NCBI GenBank assembly: GCA_902799465.1
Contig: CADCAS010000001.1
Location: forward strand, 16,055-80,054
DNA: 64,000 bases
Direction of reading: 5' to 3'
DNA from: an uncultured Eubacteriales bacterium
Lineage (GTDB): Bacteria; Bacillota; Clostridia; Christensenellales; Aristaeellaceae
Shown: positions 27,696 to 37,167 of the stretch, piece after piece
How positions within the stretch are numbered: the stretch's first letter is position 1
How the letters are laid out: every line of letters begins with the position of its first letter
Translations under genes and position numbers: made by a program
The notes under the pieces: model-generated
Seen by the model: the letters and a program-made list of their open reading frames with translations, nothing else
What the model was told of the DNA's origin: nothing
Database searches by the model: none

Positions 27696-29261
27696 TCAGT
27701 ATACCTCGATGACCTGGCCCGCACCGCAGTGCTCGTAGATCCACCGGGCGTCCTCCACCCGCAGCCGCACGCAGCCGTGGGAGGCCTTCTTGCCCAGATT
27801 GGTCACGCTGCTCTGGCGCAGGGAATCCTCGCTGTCGGTGGAATAGAGCACCGAATGGAAGAGTATGTTCCCGGTGATGACGAAGGCGTACTGCGCCCAG
27901 CAGTTGAACTCCACGAAGTAGTGCCAGCGGGCGTCCCGGTGGCCGGTGGAGATGAACCTGCCCTTGGGAGTGGTGCCGCCGATGCCGGTGGAACAGATCA
28001 TGGTCTTGATGAGCTGGCCGTAGCCGTCCACGCCCGAATTGGTCCAGCGGTAGACGTAGACCCGCTGGTCGTTCAGGGAGACCCGGATGAGATAGGGCTT
28101 GTCGGACAGCGCCGGCTCGGGCGGGTTGTCGGAATACAGCAGCCGCTGGGTCTCCTCGTCGGCGATGCCCGTCTCCTGGAGGTTGGCCCGCCGCTGGAAG
28201 CTCTTGACCGCCGCCTCGGTGATCTCGTCGTAGCTGCCGGAGGTGCCGTTATAGTTGTAGTCCAGCGTGGTCAGGCGTCGCTGGAGGCGCTCCACCTCCT
28301 CGCCGCTGTCGCCCCGCTGCACCGTCTCGCGGTACACGGGGAAGCGCCCGGAGATCAGATAGTCGTACAGCTTTTCGGTGACCACGCCGTCGGTGGCGTG
28401 GAAGGGTCTGAGCGTCGACGCGGGCGCCAGCTCCGGCATGCCGAACACGTCGTCGGTGGAAATGGCCGCCGTCTGCGGCTCGTACTGCTTCGGCTCGTCA
28501 AACTCGGTGCCGTAGTACTTCACGGCGTAGGACTGGAAGTTCATGACCTCCTCCGCCGTCTCCTCGACATACAGCTCGTCCACGGGCCGGTCGGAGAAGC
28601 CGTACTGCCGCAGCTTGTAGTGGAGCACCCGGATGTCTCGGCCCCGCGCGCCCTCCGAGAACAGTATGTCCTCCGGCGCGGTGGTGGCCTCGGGCTTGGG
28701 GGCCAGCGCAATGCGCGTGGCAGCGTCCAGCTCGCCGGTCTCCTCCAGGCCGTTGTCCGCCTGGAAGCGCAATAGCGCCTTCAGGGTGCGGGAGCCGAAA
28801 ACGCCGTCGGGCGTTATATCCAGATATCCCAGCGTCACCAGCCGCTCCTGGAGGTCGCGCACCTTGGTCTCCCCCGCCTCGTCCCGGCTGTGCAGACCGA
28901 TGACCGTGGGCGTATAGGGCGCTTGGGTGGGCGTCGGCGAGGGCGTCACCTTCACCTTGGGCATCTTCGTGGGCGCGGGGGTGACCAGCTCGAGGCCGGC
29001 CTCCGGCTCCGGAGTGGGCGTGCGGTCCGGGTTCCAGCCGTCCCCCGGCGTGGGTGACGGCGATGGCGACGGCGTCAGGTTTTCGGGCTCCCCGTCCCAC
29101 AGGGCGGTGTTCGCGCCGTCAAAGCCAAAGAGCGCGCTGCCCTCGGCACATGCCGCAAGGCCCAGCACCCGCATGGGCTCCCCCTCCACGATGGCATACT
29201 GACAGCCCCCGGCAGTGGTCGCCAGGAGCGCAATGATCAGCACGACTGCGATGCGCTTCAT
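27696..29261 (-). CDS. L,D-transpeptidase (YkuD), lipoprotein-like, with peptidoglycan-binding repeats
   Basis: The 521-residue paralogue of the neighbouring enzyme has an N-terminal signal with a weak lipobox (LLATTAGGC), a Pro/Thr linker and three PG_binding_1-type repeats (LQERLVTLGYLDITPDGVFG, VLHYKLRQYGFSD, LQRRLTTLDYNYNGTSGSY). The C-terminal YkuD domain has the intact HSVLYSTD...SHGCVRLRVEDARWIY motif. The ATG at 29261 is used; a TTG at 29282 is possible. The extra spacer domain and possible lipid anchor suggest a different wall location from its neighbour. Confidence 0.92.
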   Translation of the reverse strand: MKRIAVVLIIALLATTAGGCQYAIVEGEPMRVLGLAACAEGSALFGFDGANTALWDGEPENLTPSPSPSPTPGDGWNPDRTPTPEPEAGLELVTPAPTKMPKVKVTPSPTPTQAPYTPTVIGLHSRDEAGETKVRDLQERLVTLGYLDITPDGVFGSRTLKALLRFQADNGLEETGELDAATRIALAPKPEATTAPEDILFSEGARGRDIRVLHYKLRQYGFSDRPVDELYVEETAEEVMNFQSYAVKYYGTEFDEPKQYEPQTAAISTDDVFGMPELAPASTLRPFHATDGVVTEKLYDYLISGRFPVYRETVQRGDSGEEVERLQRRLTTLDYNYNGTSGSYDEITEAAVKSFQRRANLQETGIADEETQRLLYSDNPPEPALSDKPYLIRVSLNDQRVYVYRWTNSGVDGYGQLIKTMICSTGIGGTTPKGRFISTGHRDARWHYFVEFNCWAQYAFVITGNILFHSVLYSTDSEDSLRQSSVTNLGKKASHGCVRLRVEDARWIYEHCGAGQVIEVY

Positions 29262-29396
29262 CTCAACGTATATCCTCGGCAATGTATTTTCGTCTCATAA
29301 TTGTCTCATTTATTTCGTTATTTGTAAAGCGTGAAAAAGGGTCGAAAATAGACTAATCTCTAAAGATTATATTTCAGATATTGCAATCAGCGTAAT

Positions 29397-29420
29397 AAAA
29401 AAGCGCGGCAAAGCCGCGCT
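29397..29420 (-). terminator. Intrinsic terminator after the secreted 211-residue protein gene
   Basis: AGCGCGGC (29402-29409) and GCCGCGCT (29413-29420) with an AAA loop, followed on the minus strand by six Ts. Confidence 0.88.
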
Positions 29421-29435
29421 CAATCGGTCAAGGGT

Positions 29436-30071
29436 TTACCGCGCCCTGAAGCTCTCCATGATCTGGGTGGCGGTGAGCATGAAGTCGGGTTCATCCTGCG
29501 GGGTGAAGCAAAAGGTGAGCAGACTGTCGCTCCAGCGGGTGGCGCAGCAGCTGGCGTTCTGGGCCGCGTCGATGAAGGAGACGAAGTCCGCGCCGTCAAA
29601 GGACAGACTGCCGGTGCGGGACAGCGCCGCGTCCGCCTCAACCGCGCCGCTCACGGCGTCGATATCCTTGAGCGTAGTCGGCGTCAGATAGATATACAGA
29701 TACCGCTCCCCGGACCCGTCGCCCAGCGCGTACTCAAGCCCGGACGTCTTATCCGCGTCCGCCACCTCGTAGCTGACCCAGTTCCCCGGCAGCGTCAGGG
29801 CAAAGCCCGCGTCGAACCACAGCTCCACGGGCGCATCGGCCGCTTCCGCCGGAGCCTCCTCCGCCTCGGCCTCCAGCGCCTCCACCTCCTCCGGGTCGGG
29901 CAGCTCGGCCTCCCCGGTTTCGGCCTCCACAGCGTCGGTCTCCACAGTCTCCGTCTCCGCGGCCTCCGTCTGTGCGGGAGCCTCCGCAGCCTCGGCCAGG
30001 GCCGATGCGCAGAGCATCATCAGCGCCAGCATCAGCGCCGTCAAACGATACAGCTTCTTCATGCGATTCAT
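29436..30071 (-). CDS. Secreted protein of unknown function with acidic linker
   Basis: Not recognised. The 211-residue product has a signal peptide (MNRMKKLYRLTALMLALMML... ending ALAEA). An Ala/Glu/Thr-rich acidic linker (about 28-80) and a compact C-terminal domain of about 125 residues follow. That domain (ELWFDAGFALTLPGNWVSY, YLYIYLTP, LTATQIMESFRAR) resembles PsbP/MOG1-like folds used by secreted lipoproteins; the comparison is by pattern only. It is the last gene before a strong terminator and follows the P-loop/CYTH gene by 15 bases, so the two are probably co-transcribed. Confidence 0.8.
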   Translation of the reverse strand: MNRMKKLYRLTALMLALMMLCASALAEAAEAPAQTEAAETETVETDAVEAETGEAELPDPEEVEALEAEAEEAPAEAADAPVELWFDAGFALTLPGNWVSYEVADADKTSGLEYALGDGSGERYLYIYLTPTTLKDIDAVSGAVEADAALSRTGSLSFDGADFVSFIDAAQNASCCATRWSDSLLTFCFTPQDEPDFMLTATQIMESFRAR

Positions 30072-30086
30072 CTCCTTGTCCTGTTG

Positions 30087-31190
30087 TCACAGCGTCTGCA
30101 CTGCCGCCAGCTGCCGGTTCTTGTATTCCGGGTCGCCGGTGACCTCGCGGATGACGCTGATCTCGGGGGGCAGGACGGCGTCCTCGCCCTCATGGTACAC
30201 AAACATGATGGCTCGCTCGCGGGAGAAGGGATAGACGTCGATCTCGACGCGGCGGTCGTTATAGATGAAGCGATACTTCACCTTCCGCACGCTGTGGAGC
30301 CGGTTGTCGGACTCCATCAGGTAGCGCACGTACTGCTTTTCGGGGATGGAGCGCTCGGTGGCCCACTTGGAGCCATCCTCGGCGGTGTGCTTCTCGGTGT
30401 AGAAATAGAGGTAGCTCTCGCCGTTGGTCTGCTGCCGGATGCGGCGCTCCACGCCGGGCTTTGTGGGGAGCAGATAGGTCTGCATCATGTCCAGCGCCAC
30501 CGCGCCATACTTTGAGGCGATGACGCCCATGTCGGGCATGTCTATCAGGTATTTCCGCTTCCTCTGCTGCGGCGCGGGCTCGCCGAGTATGGCGTAGATG
30601 GCCCGGATGGCCCGGTTCATTTTGTCCTCGAAGTTGACGGCGTTGTCGATGATGCTCAGATTTGGGTGGCCGCGCCATGCCCGGAGGGTCCGGTCGTCCA
30701 TCTCCCGGGCGTATTCCAGCGATTCGGTCCGGGCCTCGTTGCCCAGGTTGTAGGCGAACTCCGCCCCCTTGGCGCAGGTGACCAGGTGCAGCACGGCGTC
30801 GTAACCCTCCAGCACCCGCTCCTCCGTCAGTCCGTCGAAGCGGGCCAGCACCTCCTTGAACTGCTCGTCGGTGATGTAGGCCTTGTCGTCCATCAGCGCG
30901 CGGTCGTAGATGATGAGGACGTTCTCCTCCTCCACCACCTCCGCGGCCTTCAGTGCCAGCCGCTCCTTGTGCAGCTGGTCGGCGATGACGAAATCCTGAA
31001 ACGCCAGCATCGACATGCAGCCGCCGAAGGGCCGTATGCCGAACCCGGATATCAGCTCGGTGGCGGTCTCCGGGATGGTGATGACCCGCCAGCCGTTTTC
31101 CTGCTTGAATTCGTTCAGGATGCGGCTGATCAGCGTGGTCTTGCCCGCCGCCGGGCCGCCGGTCAGCACGATCTTGATGATCCTCTTCAT
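30087..31190 (-). CDS. P-loop nucleotide kinase (AAA_28/NadR-like) fused to a CYTH-like domain
   Basis: The 367-residue protein starts MKRIIKIVLTGGPAAGKTTL, a Walker A loop. The kinase-like domain contains LIIYDRALMDDKAYI (Walker B region) and resembles NadR and eukaryotic TTD14-type ATPases. The C-terminal half (about 215-360) looks like a CYTH/triphosphate-tunnel domain, with alternating basic and acidic strands (VERRIRQQTNG, VRKVKYRFIYNDRRVEIDVY). CYTH domains bind triphosphorylated substrates, so the pair may phosphorylate and hydrolyse a nucleotide or polyphosphate compound; the substrate is unknown. The ATG at 31190 overlaps the HAD gene stop by ATGA and has GGGGAGGAT upstream. Confidence 0.8.
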   Translation of the reverse strand: MKRIIKIVLTGGPAAGKTTLISRILNEFKQENGWRVITIPETATELISGFGIRPFGGCMSMLAFQDFVIADQLHKERLALKAAEVVEEENVLIIYDRALMDDKAYITDEQFKEVLARFDGLTEERVLEGYDAVLHLVTCAKGAEFAYNLGNEARTESLEYAREMDDRTLRAWRGHPNLSIIDNAVNFEDKMNRAIRAIYAILGEPAPQQRKRKYLIDMPDMGVIASKYGAVALDMMQTYLLPTKPGVERRIRQQTNGESYLYFYTEKHTAEDGSKWATERSIPEKQYVRYLMESDNRLHSVRKVKYRFIYNDRRVEIDVYPFSRERAIMFVYHEGEDAVLPPEISVIREVTGDPEYKNRQLAAVQTL

Positions 31191-31858
31191 GTTCCATCCT
31201 CCCCGTCGAACAGGTGCGCCGCGAGCTCCGGCACGGTCTTGAAGTAGAGGTCGCAATGTCTGCGCATGAAGGCCTCGATCTGCGCAATGTCGTTGGCCCA
31301 GCCCGCCGCGGCGAACCGGACCCCGCAGGCGAGCGCCATGTCGTATCCCGGTTTCAGGTCGTCCAGCATCAGCATCTCCCCGGGCCCAAGCCCGTACCGC
31401 GCCATGATCTGCTCAAGCGGCCACGGGCTGGGCTTGCGCTGGTGGGGCGGGTACTCCCAGCCGTACACCGCGTCCGGCTCCGGCAGGCCGTTCTCCCGGT
31501 AGTCCCGCAGGATGTTCGGCCCGTAGGAGTGGGAGATCACGCACAATAGCCCGCCCCGCCGCTTCTGTTCCCAGAGTATGTCCGCCATGCCCGGATAGAC
31601 CTTCGGCACGTGGTCCTGTACATAGGCGTTCCAGTAGCCCTGCTCGTGCTTCATCTGCGCGTCGCTCATGCCCACGTCGTCCCGGAAGAACGCCACCACG
31701 CCCGGGTCGAAGTTCTTCAGAAAATAGTGCTCCAGCGAGCAGTGATACCCCGGCACGAACTCGCCGCAGTATTGCACAAAGCAGGGATAGTGCACCGTGG
31801 CCGTGCTGTTCACCACAGTGTCGTCATGGTCCACCACAAGGCAGGGATAGCGCAACAT
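31187..31858 (-). CDS. HAD-superfamily hydrolase
   Basis: The 223-residue protein carries HAD motif I (VVDHDDTVVNST, DxD nucleophile), motif II (CVISHSYG), the motif III Lys near HQRKPSPWPLEQI and motif IV (MLMLDDLKPGYDMA). The domain order is that of phosphoglycolate phosphatase-like enzymes. It is translationally coupled (ATGA) to the P-loop/CYTH gene, so the two probably act on the same metabolite. No close functional assignment is possible. Confidence 0.88.
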   Translation of the reverse strand: MLRYPCLVVDHDDTVVNSTATVHYPCFVQYCGEFVPGYHCSLEHYFLKNFDPGVVAFFRDDVGMSDAQMKHEQGYWNAYVQDHVPKVYPGMADILWEQKRRGGLLCVISHSYGPNILRDYRENGLPEPDAVYGWEYPPHQRKPSPWPLEQIMARYGLGPGEMLMLDDLKPGYDMALACGVRFAAAGWANDIAQIEAFMRRHCDLYFKTVPELAAHLFDGEDGT

Positions 31859-31887
31859 CGCATTTCTCCAGTGTATAGTATGAATGT

Positions 31888-31916
31888 ATTATACCATATG
31901 ATTGGACGGATGCCAA
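31888..31916 (-). promoter_or_regulatory. Promoter of the HAD / P-loop-CYTH / secreted protein operon
   Basis: TTGGCA (31916-31911) and TATAAT (31893-31888) on the minus strand have a 17-base spacer and an extended TGG. Confidence 0.75.
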
Positions 31917-31930
31917 GGGGGGATTTGGTG

Positions 31931-32127
31931 CGAGGGAAAAGGGAACAGGGAACAGGGAAAAGGAATAGTTTGGTTACGTAGAAGTGGAAATACACCGCCC
32001 GCCAAGTAGTACGTATTGTTTCGATTTAGAGGCGGGCGAACACGCCGGCCGCCCCTACTATGCGCGCGGCAGCCGCTGTTCCTTTTCCCTTTTCCCTGTT
32101 GCCTTTTCCCTGTTGCCTTTTCCCTGA
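31931..32127. repeat. Heptad-arm inverted repeat element E5 (unit GGGAACA/GGGAAAA)
   Basis: The left arm (31933-31962) is GGGAAAA-GGGAACA-GGGAACA-GGGAAAA. The right arm (32078-32127), in reverse complement, has seven units of AGGGAAA/AGGCAAC. Next to the right arm, in reverse complement, is CGGCTGCCGCGCGC, then GTAGGGGCGGCC. It fills most of the 358-base gap between the HAD and proB genes. The rest of the gap holds the two promoters. Confidence 0.88.
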
Positions 32128-32178
32128 ATCAGCTTCCTCCCAAATTGCCCTCCCCCACTGGCGCAAACGTCCATCATA

Positions 32179-32187
32179 TGCTATAAT
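32179..32187 (+). promoter_or_regulatory. Extended -10 promoter of proBA
   Basis: TGCTATAAT (32179-32187), about 30 bases before the proB start; no convincing -35 hexamer is present. Confidence 0.6.
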
Positions 32188-32216
32188 GTGTGACATACGA
32201 GCGAAGGGGGTATTGT

Positions 32217-32990
32217 ATGCGAATCGTTGTGAAGGTGGGCACGTCCACGCTGGCGCACAGGACGGGGCACATGAACATTCGCCGGGTGGAGGCGCTCTGC
32301 AAGGTGCTGTCGGACGTGAAGAACGCGGGGCACGAGGTGATCCTGGTGTCCTCGGGGGCCATCGGCATGGGCGTGGGCAAGCTGTCGCTGTCGAAGCGCC
32401 CGGAGGACATCCCCACCAAGCAGGCCGCCGCGGCGGTGGGCCAGTGCGAGCTGATGTACACCTACGACCGGCTGTTCTCGGAGTACAACCACACGGTGGC
32501 GCAGCTGCTGGTGACGGGCAGCGACGTGGAGGATGAGGGCCGCCGCGCCCACTTCCACAACACGCTGTACCGGCTGCTGGAGCTGGGCGCGCTGCCGGTG
32601 ATCAACGAGAACGACACCATCGCCACCGACGAGATCGTCATCGGCGACAACGACACGCTGTCGGCCATCGTCGCCGCCACCGTGAACGCCGAGCTGCTGG
32701 TGCTGCTGACGGACATCGACGGGCTCTACACCGCCGATCCCCGGCGGGATCCCGAGGCGCGGAAGCTGGACGTGGTGGAGGCCATCACCCCCGAGATCGA
32801 GGCGCTGGCCGGAGGAAACGGCTCCTCCCTGGGCACCGGCGGTATGGTCACGAAGCTGCGCGCGGCCCGCATCGCCGCGGAGGCGGGCATCGACATGGTC
32901 ATCGCCAACGGCGCTGAACCCAAGCTGCTCTACGACATACTCGACGGCAAACCCGTGGGAACGCGATTTATAGGGAGGAAAGCACAATGA
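32217..32990 (+). CDS. proB: Glutamate 5-kinase
   Basis: First step of proline synthesis: phosphorylates glutamate to gamma-glutamyl phosphate. The 257-residue amino-acid-kinase domain has the family motifs VVKVGTSTL (ATP loop), [33 protein letters not shown] and [10 protein letters not shown], and GTGGMVTKL near the end. It lacks the C-terminal PUA domain of E. coli ProB, as is common in Firmicutes. The ATG at 32217 follows GAAGGGGG. Its stop overlaps the proA start (ATGA). Confidence 0.96.
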   Translation: MRIVVKVGTSTLAHRTGHMNIRRVEALCKVLSDVKNAGHEVILVSSGAIGMGVGKLSLSKRPEDIPTKQAAAAVGQCELMYTYDRLFSEYNHTVAQLLVTGSDVEDEGRRAHFHNTLYRLLELGALPVINENDTIATDEIVIGDNDTLSAIVAATVNAELLVLLTDIDGLYTADPRRDPEARKLDVVEAITPEIEALAGGNGSSLGTGGMVTKLRAARIAAEAGIDMVIANGAEPKLLYDILDGKPVGTRFIGRKAQ

Positions 32991-34243
32991 CCACCTTTGA
33001 ACTGCTCAGGCAGGCACGCGCCGCCTGGCCCGCGCTCCAGGCCGCGGGCACGGAGAAGAAGAACGAGGCGCTTCTGCGGATGGCGGACGCGCTCATCGAC
33101 CATCAGGCGGACATACTCTCCGCCAACGCCCTTGACATGGAGGCGGCGAAGGACCGCATCAGCGCGGTGATGCTGGACCGGCTCAAGCTGACCCCGGACC
33201 GCATCGCGGGCATGGCTCAGGGCATCCGCGAGGTGGCGGCGCTGCCCGACCCGGTGGGCGCGGTGATCAGCCGGGTGGAGCGCCCCAACGGCCTTGTCAT
33301 CGAGCGCACCCGCGTGGCCATGGGCGTCATCGCCATCATCTATGAGAGCCGCCCCAACGTCACCTCCGACGCCGCCGTGCTGGCCCTCAAGGCTGGGAGC
33401 GCCTGCGTGCTCCGCGGGGGCAAGGAGGCGTTTCGCTCGGCCAGCGCCATCGTGAAGGCCATGAAAGCGGGGCTTGTGGCGGCGGGCCTGCCCGAGGACC
33501 TCGTCCAGCTGGTGCAGGACACCAGCCGCCAGTCGTCCACGGACCTGATGACCGCCGTCGGCCTGGTGGATCTGCTGATCCCCCGCGGCGGCGCGGGACT
33601 CATCCGCGCCATCACCGAGAACGCCAAGGTGCCCTGTATCCAGACCGGCACCGGCATCTGCCACGTCTACGTGGACGCCGCCGGCGACCAGGCCAAGGCC
33701 CTGGACATCATCGAAAACGCCAAGACCAGCCGCCCGTCGGTGTGCAACGCCGAGGAGGTGCTGCTGGTGCACAGCGCCATCGCCGCGGAGTTTTTGCCGA
33801 AGCTGAAGCAGCGCCTGGTGGACGACCGCGCCGCTCGGGGCGACATCCCCGTGGAGCTGCGGCTGGATGCGCGCGCCGCCGCCATCATCCCCGGCGCCCC
33901 GGCGTCGGAGACGGACTTCGACACCGAGTTCCTGGACTACATCCTGGCGGTGGCCGTGGTCGACAGCGCCGAGGAGGCCGTGACCCACATCGCCAAACAC
34001 TCCACCGGCCACAGCGAGGCCGTGATCTCCGAGGACCCCGCCGTGCAGGACCTGTTCACGCGGGCCGTGGACAGCGCCGCGGTCTACGTCAACTGCTCCA
34101 CCCGCTTCACCGACGGCGGCGAGTTCGGCCTGGGCTGTGAGATGGGCATCTCCACCCAGAAGCTCCACGCCCGCGGACCGATGGGGCTGGAGGAGCTGAC
34201 CACCTACAAGTACATCGTGCGCGGCAGCGGACAGATCCGTTAG
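32987..34243 (+). CDS. proA: Gamma-glutamyl phosphate reductase
   Basis: Second step of proline synthesis: NADPH-dependent reduction to glutamate-5-semialdehyde. The 418-residue aldehyde-dehydrogenase-fold protein has [20 protein letters not shown], the cofactor region [15 protein letters not shown], and the catalytic Cys region [16 protein letters not shown]; it ends with [19 protein letters not shown]. Length is normal. It is translationally coupled to proB; a third gene follows after 12 bases. Confidence 0.97.
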   Translation: MTTFELLRQARAAWPALQAAGTEKKNEALLRMADALIDHQADILSANALDMEAAKDRISAVMLDRLKLTPDRIAGMAQGIREVAALPDPVGAVISRVERPNGLVIERTRVAMGVIAIIYESRPNVTSDAAVLALKAGSACVLRGGKEAFRSASAIVKAMKAGLVAAGLPEDLVQLVQDTSRQSSTDLMTAVGLVDLLIPRGGAGLIRAITENAKVPCIQTGTGICHVYVDAAGDQAKALDIIENAKTSRPSVCNAEEVLLVHSAIAAEFLPKLKQRLVDDRAARGDIPVELRLDARAAAIIPGAPASETDFDTEFLDYILAVAVVDSAEEAVTHIAKHSTGHSEAVISEDPAVQDLFTRAVDSAAVYVNCSTRFTDGGEFGLGCEMGISTQKLHARGPMGLEELTTYKYIVRGSGQIR

Positions 34244-34255
34244 GAGGTACCGTCA

Positions 34256-35302
34256 ATGACATCCCGACAGGCATTTTTGGAGGAGCTGACATTGCGGCTC
34301 AAGGGCTTCGACGGCGCGGAGCGCGTGATCGGACGGATCGCGGCGCTGCTGGACGACCGCGTGGAGATGGGCATGACCGAGGACGAGGCCGTGGCGGCGC
34401 TGGGCGACGTGGACGCGCTGATCCGTGACAACGCTGCGGGAGCGGCGCTCGTGCCCGCCAAGGGCAGCGCGGACTACGGCGGGGACATCCGGGAGCTGCG
34501 CCTGCACGTGAAGAACGCCGACGCCGTCATAAAGGCGGGCTTCCTGCCCGATGACATGACCGCCCGGATCGAGGCCTCGGCGTCCGACGTATTCACCTGG
34601 AGCCTCGAGGCGGGCGTGCTGACCGTTCGCGAGGCGGAGACGCCCCGGCGGGGACTGTTTCGCCGGGAGCACAGCGTGACGCTGACGCTGGATAACTGCG
34701 CGCCGGAAAAGCTCATCGCCGACAGCTACGGCGGGGACATCCGGGTGGAGAACCTCTCTCTGTCCGAGATGGCTGTGCTGGCCTCCTCCTCCGGAGACAT
34801 CGAGCTGGGCCGCGTCAAGGTCGGCGGGCGCACCGAGGTCACCACCCGCAGCGGTGACATGCGCCTGAAGGACGTGGACGTGGACGGCGATTGCAAGCTG
34901 GAGGCCATGTCCGGCGACGTTGAATTCAGGCGTCTCACCGTCAAAAGCCTGCGCCTGCGCTCGGCCTCCGGGGACGTGGAGGGCGACATGCTGCGGGCCA
35001 ACACCGCCGCCATGGGTGCGATATCCGGAGACATCGAGGTGCGCGCCGCCCGCGCCGCCGCCTCCCTGCTCTGCGAGACCACCAGCGGCGATATCGACCT
35101 GGACGCCGTCGAGACCCCCGACCTGCGCGCCTCCACCGGCAGCGGGGACATCTCCCTGCGACTGCCCGCCAGCGCTGTCGGCTACGACATCCAGGCCCGC
35201 ACCGGCGGCGACCTCGAGCTCCCTGAACAGGGCTGCATCCCGGAGGACGCCCCCCGCGTCACCGCGGTCAGCACCAGCGGGGATATTGAGATCAAACTGT
35301 GA
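34256..35302 (+). CDS. DUF1700-DUF4097 protein (beta-helix-like, SGDI repeats)
   Basis: The 348-residue protein has an N-terminal DUF1700-like helical region (MTSRQAFLEELTLRLKGFDG ... MTEDEAVAALGDVDAL), typical of PadR-linked membrane-stress proteins. A long DUF4097-type right-handed beta-helix follows, with repeated (S/T)SGDI/SGDV motifs about every 20 residues (for example ASSSGDIELGRVKV, TTSGDIDLDAV). No transmembrane segment is evident, unlike many relatives. It follows proA by 12 bases with TTAGGAGGT upstream and is probably in the same transcript; a role in proline metabolism is not implied. Function unknown. Confidence 0.8.
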   Translation: MTSRQAFLEELTLRLKGFDGAERVIGRIAALLDDRVEMGMTEDEAVAALGDVDALIRDNAAGAALVPAKGSADYGGDIRELRLHVKNADAVIKAGFLPDDMTARIEASASDVFTWSLEAGVLTVREAETPRRGLFRREHSVTLTLDNCAPEKLIADSYGGDIRVENLSLSEMAVLASSSGDIELGRVKVGGRTEVTTRSGDMRLKDVDVDGDCKLEAMSGDVEFRRLTVKSLRLRSASGDVEGDMLRANTAAMGAISGDIEVRAARAAASLLCETTSGDIDLDAVETPDLRASTGSGDISLRLPASAVGYDIQARTGGDLELPEQGCIPEDAPRVTAVSTSGDIEIKL

Positions 35303-35363
35303 ACACAGCGGACGGGGAGCATCCTCGTCCGCTGTACTGTCTTACCTGGAAATGCCGGATTAT

Positions 35364-35498
35364 GGGAGACGACCTCTCAGTCACGCTTCGCGTGACAGCT
35401 CCCCTGAAAGGGGAGCCAAGGCTGATGCATTGTCTCTCCTCTTGGCTCCCCTCTCAGGGGAGCTGTCAGCCGGCAGGCTGACTGAGAGGTCGTCCTCC
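35364..35498. repeat. Palindromic repeat P1 (GACCTCTCAGTC...CAGCTCCCCT family)
   Basis: A long inverted repeat: arms GACGACCTCTCAGTC-hairpin-GACAGCTCCCCTGAAAGGGGAGCC and its complement, with a short unique centre. Each arm has an extra small hairpin whose tip differs (ACGCTTCGCGT versus CAGCCGGCAGGCTG). Similar sequences recur at 45561 and 53350. It sits in the 305-base gap between the DUF4097 gene and gpmI, a gap otherwise holding only the gpmI terminator. Confidence 0.88.
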
Positions 35499-35564
35499 GT
35501 AACCTGACAAATCTATCCTTGTCATGCGGATTGGACAGCATTACACCCATTATCAACATCTTAC

Positions 35565-35596
35565 AAAAAGAGGAGGCGGATCGCTCCGTCTCCTCT
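35565..35596 (-). terminator. Terminator of the pgk-tpi/gpmI operon
   Basis: A 12-bp stem (35569-35580 with 35585-35596, one mismatch) followed on the minus strand by TTTTTG, 11 bases after the gpmI stop. Confidence 0.85.
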
Positions 35597-35607
35597 ATTC
35601 ATTTGTC

Positions 35608-37167
35608 TCAGTCCGCGATCAGGCTCTGGCCGGTCATCTCGGCGGGCTTTTCGATGCCCATGAGGTCCAGCATGGTGGGGCACAAGTCGCAGAGCTTGCC
35701 GCCCTCCTGGCGGAGGTGGTGCTTGGGATGCGCGGGATCGATGACGATCACGGGCACCGGGTTGGTGGTGTGGGCGGTGAACGGGCCGCCGTGCACGGGG
35801 TCGATCATCATATCGCAGTTGCCGTGGTCGGCGGTGATGACCACCTTGCCGTCCTGGGCGACCAGCGCGTCCACGATCCTGCCGACGCATGTATCCACGG
35901 TGCGCACGGCCTTCTTCGCCGCCTCCATGACGCCGGTGTGGCCGACCATGTCGCAGTTGGCGAAGTTGAGGATAATGACGTCGTATTTCCTCTCGTCGAT
36001 GGCCTTGAGCACGGCGTCGGTGACCTCGTAGGCGCTCATCTCGGGCTTGAGGTCGAAGGTGGGCACCTCCTCGGCGGAGGGGCTGGGCACCAGGATGCGG
36101 TCCTCGCCGTCGAAGACGCGCTCCTCGCCGCCGTTGAAGAAGAACGTCACGTGGGCGTACTTCTGGGTCTCGGCGATGCGCAGCTGCTTCTTGCCCAGCT
36201 TGGAGAGGTATTCGCCCATGGTCATGTGCAGGCTCTCAGGCGGATAGGCGATCAGCACGTTGGGCATGGTCGCGTCGTACTGGGTCATGCACACGTAGCA
36301 CAGCGGGAAGAAGCCGTGCCTGCGCTCGAAGCCCTTGAAGTCAGGGTCGACGTAGGCGCGGGTGATCTCGCGGGCGCGGTCGGGACGGAAGTTGAAGAAG
36401 ATGACGGAATCGTTGGCCTTGATGGTGCCGTTTTCGTCGATGACGGTGGGCAGCATGAACTCGTCGGTGAGGTGCTTGCCGGTCTCGTCCACCACCTTGT
36501 AGGAATCGAGGATGGCCTGCACGGGATCGTCGGCCTTGATGCCCTCGGCGCAGACCATGGCGTTGTAGGCCTTCTCCACGCGCTCCCAGGCGAAGTCGCG
36601 GTCCATGGCGTAGAGGCGGCCCATGACGGTGGCCACCTTGCCCACGCCGATTTCCTTCATCTTCTCGACCAGGTTCTTGACATACTCCCAGCCGGAGTCC
36701 GGCGGCACGTCGCGGCCGTCCAGCAGGCAGTGCACGTAGACCTTCTCGAGGCCGTGGCGCTTTGCCATTTCCAGTATGCCGTAGAGGTGCTCGGTGTGGG
36801 AGTGGACGCCGCCGGGAGAGACCAAGCCGATCAGGTGAAGGGCCGAGTCATGCTGCTTGCAGTTCTCCATGGCGGCCAGCATGGCCTTGTTGTCAAAGAA
36901 CACGCCGTCCTGGATGTCCTTGGTGATCTTCACCAGCATCTGGTAGACCACGCGGCCCGCGCCGATGTTGGTGTGTCCCACCTCGGAGTTGCCCATCTGG
37001 CCGTCCGGCAGGCCCACGTCCAGGCCGGAGGCGCCGATGGCGGTGTAGCAGTATTTTTCCTTCAGTCCATCGATGACGGGCGTGCCCGCCGCGACGATGG
37101 CATTGGACTCGGGATCGTTTTTACCGATCCCGAATCCGTCGAGTATCAAAAGTGCGGTCGTGCTCAT
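35608..37167 (-). CDS. gpmI: 2,3-bisphosphoglycerate-independent phosphoglycerate mutase
   Basis: Interconverts 3- and 2-phosphoglycerate in glycolysis using two Mn ions and a phosphoserine intermediate. The 519-residue alkaline-phosphatase-fold protein starts [20 protein letters not shown]. It has GQMGNSEVGHTNIGAGR (catalytic Ser), HCLLDGRDVPPDSG, FFNFRPDRAREITRAY and the metal site VVITADHGNCDMMID. The ATG at 37167 overlaps the upstream stop as TGATG, so translation is coupled. The open frame continues upstream but is antisense-like and lacks family similarity. Confidence 0.97.
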   Translation of the reverse strand: MSTTALLILDGFGIGKNDPESNAIVAAGTPVIDGLKEKYCYTAIGASGLDVGLPDGQMGNSEVGHTNIGAGRVVYQMLVKITKDIQDGVFFDNKAMLAAMENCKQHDSALHLIGLVSPGGVHSHTEHLYGILEMAKRHGLEKVYVHCLLDGRDVPPDSGWEYVKNLVEKMKEIGVGKVATVMGRLYAMDRDFAWERVEKAYNAMVCAEGIKADDPVQAILDSYKVVDETGKHLTDEFMLPTVIDENGTIKANDSVIFFNFRPDRAREITRAYVDPDFKGFERRHGFFPLCYVCMTQYDATMPNVLIAYPPESLHMTMGEYLSKLGKKQLRIAETQKYAHVTFFFNGGEERVFDGEDRILVPSPSAEEVPTFDLKPEMSAYEVTDAVLKAIDERKYDVIILNFANCDMVGHTGVMEAAKKAVRTVDTCVGRIVDALVAQDGKVVITADHGNCDMMIDPVHGGPFTAHTTNPVPVIVIDPAHPKHHLRQEGGKLCDLCPTMLDLMGIEKPAEMTGQSLIAD

